Below are positions 30,737 to 32,679 of a stretch of 32,679 bases of DNA, one piece after another (the first letter of the stretch is position 1; each line of letters begins with the position of its first letter). The DNA is from a virus, in IMG/VR virus record IMGVR_UViG_3300042691_028401, positions 1 to 32,679 of that record, one strand, 5' to 3'. The notes under the pieces are model-generated. The model ran no database searches. It had not been told where the DNA came from and worked only from the letters and a program-made list of their open reading frames with translations. Position numbers and translations under genes: made by a program.

Positions 30737-30961
30737 TTAATCTTTGCTGTTTGCTGTTCTATTATTGGATTTGTTGGTTTGAATTTTGTTGCCTGTAATT
30801 TTATGATTCCAGGTACAACAAACTATGCAAATCTTTTAGGTGGATTAAAAAATCCTCCTCCAACAGATTGCAAAGAATCTGAAAGAAGAGGGTATGATGC
30901 ACTCATAACAATAATGACTACAATAATCGCACTAAAAACTAGAATAGAAGATATAGATTAA
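30629..30961 (+). CDS. Small membrane protein of unknown function (110 aa)
   Basis: Residues 1-35 are hydrophilic (MRIGDRNQKDSSQKSSDSSE), residues about 36-62 a transmembrane helix (LIFAVCCSIIGFVGLNFVAC), then a short Gly/Pro/Thr loop and a second, weaker hydrophobic helix (GYDALITIMTTIIALKTRI). A strong GAGGGAG ribosome site lies before the ATG. The size and two hydrophobic segments would suit a holin or membrane-remodelling protein, and an endolysin is nearby at 32405, but that is speculation. It ends inside a TTAA repeat next to the stop of the opposing gene. Confidence 0.65.
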   Translation: MRIGDRNQKDSSQKSSDSSEDQQKEVGKKQSSILNKLIFAVCCSIIGFVGLNFVACNFMIPGTTNYANLLGGLKNPPPTDCKESERRGYDALITIMTTIIALKTRIEDID

Positions 30962-30975
30962 TTAATTAATTAATT
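30958..30975. repeat. TTAA tetranucleotide repeat at a gene junction
   Basis: TTAA repeated four times plus TT. It holds the stop codons of the + gene ending 30961 and the - gene ending 30962. Replication slippage could change its length without changing either protein. Confidence 0.8.
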
Positions 30976-31678
30976 CAATCATTTCAATTTTTATAACATC
31001 TTTGTGTCTTTTTCGTTCATTTTTATAAACCCAACAAAGAGCAGAAGTACTATATCCATTTTCTTTTGCCCACTTATTAAGACCAGAAAGTTCAATTACT
31101 TTACCATTTTCAAAAGTAACCCTCCACGAATTTGATCTTGGATGTATTTTATCCTCATAATATTTTGATATATTTTTCTTTGTGTTTTCAGATAAAGATT
31201 TTCCTTTATGAGATTCACTAAGTTTTCTTTTGTGAGATTCACTTTTTGATTTTCCTAGAATGGGACTTGGTTCTTTTGAGTATTTTTCTTTTAAAATAGC
31301 ACTTATTTTTTCACCAACTTCTTTTGGTCTTTTTTTACCTTTTTGACCTTCGCTTATTTTCTTTTTATGAGATTCAGTAAATGTTGAACCAAAAACACTA
31401 AATTTTGTAGATGTTTGATAAGACCTATTAGCAAAATGTGGGTTCTTAACTACCTTATAATATTCTTGTAAAATAATCTCGTCAGCATATGCTTCTTCTC
31501 TGGTATCATAATCCTCTTTGAGGATTATCTTTTTAGTTGGTACAAAAGTTTTATCTTTGAATGAACCAAAATATTTTATATCCTCTTCTGGAAGACACTT
31601 GCAAGTTCTACTACCAAAATACCCTCTACCATATTCCTCATAGGAATAATAGACATAGTGATACTCTTTGAGTTCCAT
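30962..31678 (-). CDS. GIY-YIG/NUMOD3-type homing endonuclease
   Basis: A 238-residue protein. The N-terminus (YHYVYYSYEEYGRGYFGSRT) has the VYY...GYFGSR order of a divergent GIY-YIG nuclease, followed by a helix with EEAYADEIILQEYYKVVKN. The middle has NUMOD3-type repeats, read as FTESHKKKISEGQKGKKRP, SKSESHKRKLSESHKGKSLS and SENTKKNISKYY, which bind DNA in such enzymes. The end (GLNKWAKENGYSTSALCWVY) is a helix-turn-helix of the NUMOD1 type. Its own late promoter and a preceding terminator make it a separate cistron. Third selfish nuclease in the window. Confidence 0.75.
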   Translation of the reverse strand: MELKEYHYVYYSYEEYGRGYFGSRTCKCLPEEDIKYFGSFKDKTFVPTKKIILKEDYDTREEAYADEIILQEYYKVVKNPHFANRSYQTSTKFSVFGSTFTESHKKKISEGQKGKKRPKEVGEKISAILKEKYSKEPSPILGKSKSESHKRKLSESHKGKSLSENTKKNISKYYEDKIHPRSNSWRVTFENGKVIELSGLNKWAKENGYSTSALCWVYKNERKRHKDVIKIEMIELIN

Positions 31679-31706
31679 AGTTCTGCTTTATGTTGTGCCG
31701 CAATAC

Positions 31707-31714
31707 TATTTATA
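31707..31714 (-). promoter_or_regulatory. Late promoter for the GIY-YIG gene (TATAAATA)
   Basis: Exact late consensus on the minus strand, 29 bases upstream of the ATG at 31678 and immediately after the terminator at 31715-31738. Ensures the endonuclease is read only from this point. Confidence 0.7.
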
Positions 31715-31738
31715 CAAGAAAAGGTGCCCGAAAGCACC
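31715..31738 (-). terminator. Rho-independent terminator
   Basis: GGTGC, six-base loop, GCACC followed by TTTTCTT on the minus strand, behind the gene ending at 31782. A short but GC-rich stem. Confidence 0.7.
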
Positions 31739-31781
31739 CAATCTCTGCTATGGTTGCGACACACATAAGCACTATTATTTA

Positions 31782-32372
31782 TCAACCAAGGATACTATCT
31801 CTCCACTCTTCACTCATATTCACCATAATCGCTTCTGCTGCTTCTGGTGTTTCAGCATATCCTTCATCAAGAAGGTGTGAAAGAATGATGTCGTAGAGGT
31901 CTACTTGTTCTCCAAGAGCATCATTTATTCCATCAATAATACCATCTCTAACAGCCTTTCCATAATTATTTTTTTTCTTAGGAGTATTAGGACGAGGACC
32001 AGTTTTCTTAAATCTATCTCTTAGAGCTGCTGCAGCAGATGGACCTACTTCCCTTGCTGTGTCTCCAACTGCCCTATTTTGCCTCTCTTTTTCTTTAGAA
32101 GCTTCTGGATTATGGCGTTTTGCTGTTTGATATATTTTCTGTGCTTGTCTACCAAGTTTTTCACTTTTTTGACCAGCAATTTGTCCCCCCGCAGTTCCCC
32201 CTTTAGGATCTAAATTTTCACCAGCATCGTGAGCTTTTTTAAGAGTATTAGCCCCTTTAAGCATTTTATGGGCAACTCTTTTTGCCATTTTACCTCTAGG
32301 TGGTTTATATCCCTCATTCATAACAACTTCCATATATGCTTCTTGAAGATTGCGAAGTTCTTGTGCGTCCAT
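31782..32372 (-). CDS. Conserved cyanophage protein, C-terminal 'MSEEWRDSI' type (196 aa)
   Basis: Reads MDAQELRNLQEAYMEVVMNE; the central part (KRVAHKMLKGANTLKKAHDA, then a Lys/Ala/Gly-rich linker) is basic and disordered, and the C-terminus QVDLYDIILSHLLDEGYAET, PEAAEAIMVNMSEEWRDSIL is a compact acidic motif I know from many cyanophage proteins, where it occurs as a separate tail. Function unknown. I start it at the ATG at 32372, after a run of ten A; the frame upstream of this is low-complexity and overlaps the late promoter. That promoter (32395-32402) suggests late expression. Confidence 0.75.
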   Translation of the reverse strand: MDAQELRNLQEAYMEVVMNEGYKPPRGKMAKRVAHKMLKGANTLKKAHDAGENLDPKGGTAGGQIAGQKSEKLGRQAQKIYQTAKRHNPEASKEKERQNRAVGDTAREVGPSAAAALRDRFKKTGPRPNTPKKKNNYGKAVRDGIIDGINDALGEQVDLYDIILSHLLDEGYAETPEAAEAIMVNMSEEWRDSILG

Positions 32373-32394
32373 TTTTTTTTTAATTTTATAATTG

Positions 32395-32402
32395 TATTTA
32401 TA
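32395..32402 (-). promoter_or_regulatory. Late promoter (TATAAATA)
   Basis: Exact late consensus on the minus strand, 23 bases upstream of the ATG at 32372, in the short gap after the lysozyme gene. Confidence 0.7.
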
Positions 32403-32404
32403 TT

Positions 32405-32679
32405 TCAAGACTTCCAAAGATTACCTTCTGCTTTTCTCCTTCTTGCTAATCCTGCTTCAACATTAGTACCAGGATTTCTATAAAGATATAAAGCATCAGG
32501 AACTTTGTCCCATTCTTTATTCTTTAGGCATTTAGTAATAGTATTAAAGTTAGAACCACCGTAAAAACCGGCACCAAGATTATAAGCAAAGCTGAGCAAA
32601 GCACCTCTTTGTCCATCAGTCATCTCACTCCAATAAGGTATTTTTTGTAGTGAAGGAAGAAACTCCCTTCTCAATTGAT
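32405..32679 (-). CDS. Phage lysozyme (GH24 endolysin), N-terminus beyond the window
   Basis: The last 90 or so residues of a T4/P22-type lysozyme: LPSLQKIPYWSEMTDGQRGA, LLSFAYNLGAGFYGGSNFNT, KNKEWDKVPDALYLYRN and the ending AGLARRRKAEGNLWKS, whose RRR.AE..LW is typical of GH24. It cleaves the glycan strands of peptidoglycan for lysis or, if fused, for entry. The catalytic Glu lies upstream, outside the window, and the frame is open to the window edge, so the gene is partial here. No start codon within the window fits. Confidence 0.85.
   Translation of the reverse strand, partial: QLRREFLPSLQKIPYWSEMTDGQRGALLSFAYNLGAGFYGGSNFNTITKCLKNKEWDKVPDALYLYRNPGTNVEAGLARRRKAEGNLWKS

Noticed and set aside
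1-32679. CRISPR arrays, insertion sequences, integrase or attachment sites
   Set aside because: No regularly spaced direct repeats, transposase motifs or tRNA-linked integrase were seen. Mobile elements are limited to free-standing endonuclease genes.

Overview
The window looks like part of the genome of a T4-like (contractile-tailed) cyanophage that infects marine picocyanobacteria (Synechococcus or Prochlorococcus). The evidence is T4-type baseplate and tail genes (gp5, gp26, gp48, gp53), head completion gp4, replication and late-transcription genes (gp32, gp59, gp33), and the usual cyanophage auxiliary genes (psbA, speD, phoH, thyX, a glutaredoxin). DNA is AT-rich throughout, with tightly packed, mostly overlapping genes. 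Names rest on motifs, gene order and remembered families; no database search was run.

Layout. 1-1.7 kb: a coiled-coil protein on +, then on - an HNH endonuclease, an unusual tRNA-Leu(UAA) and a 57-residue protein. 1.7-12.0 kb (-): baseplate/tail operon: gp54-like tube initiator, gp26 with a probable -1 frameshift extension, a muramidase-domain protein, an M15-peptidase-domain protein, a hub protein, gp5, a beta-prism protein and an S74-chaperone protein. 12.0-15.35 kb (+): gp4, an unknown protein, gp48, gp53. 15.35-19.2 kb (-): gp32, a DUF1825-like protein, gp59, gp33, a PD-(D/E)XK exonuclease, PhoH and a small conserved protein. 19.2-23.2 kb (-): an HNH endonuclease beside thyX, several very small genes, speD, glutaredoxin and hypothetical proteins. 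23.2-28.8 kb (-): a sugar/glycan island with three glycosyltransferases (one fused to a methyltransferase), a UDP-galactopyranose mutase and two related 2OG-Fe(II)-oxygenase-like proteins. 29-30.3 kb (-): psbA with a long structured leader. 30.4-32.7 kb: three small + genes, a GIY-YIG/NUMOD3 endonuclease, a conserved phage protein, and the C-terminal part of a GH24 endolysin cut by the window end.

Transcription logic. Two promoter classes can be read. Late promoters (TATAAATA, AATAAATA or CTAAATA) precede gp26, gp4, the HNH gene by thyX, the GIY-YIG gene and several small genes. Near-consensus sigma-70 promoters (-35, 17-base spacer, -10) precede gp32, psbA and, twice, the glycan island, so those would be read early by host polymerase. 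Rho-independent terminators follow gp32, psbA, a small-gene unit and the conserved protein at 31.8 kb.

The two strongest observations are (1) a hairpin at 19710-19748 that hides the ribosome binding site of the HNH gene and carries a late promoter placed so that late transcripts lose half the hairpin, the arrangement known for T4 I-TevI, and (2) a T TTT TTC slippery heptamer at the end of gp26 that would extend it into an ATG-less downstream frame, resembling the G/GT tail-assembly chaperones of other tailed phages.
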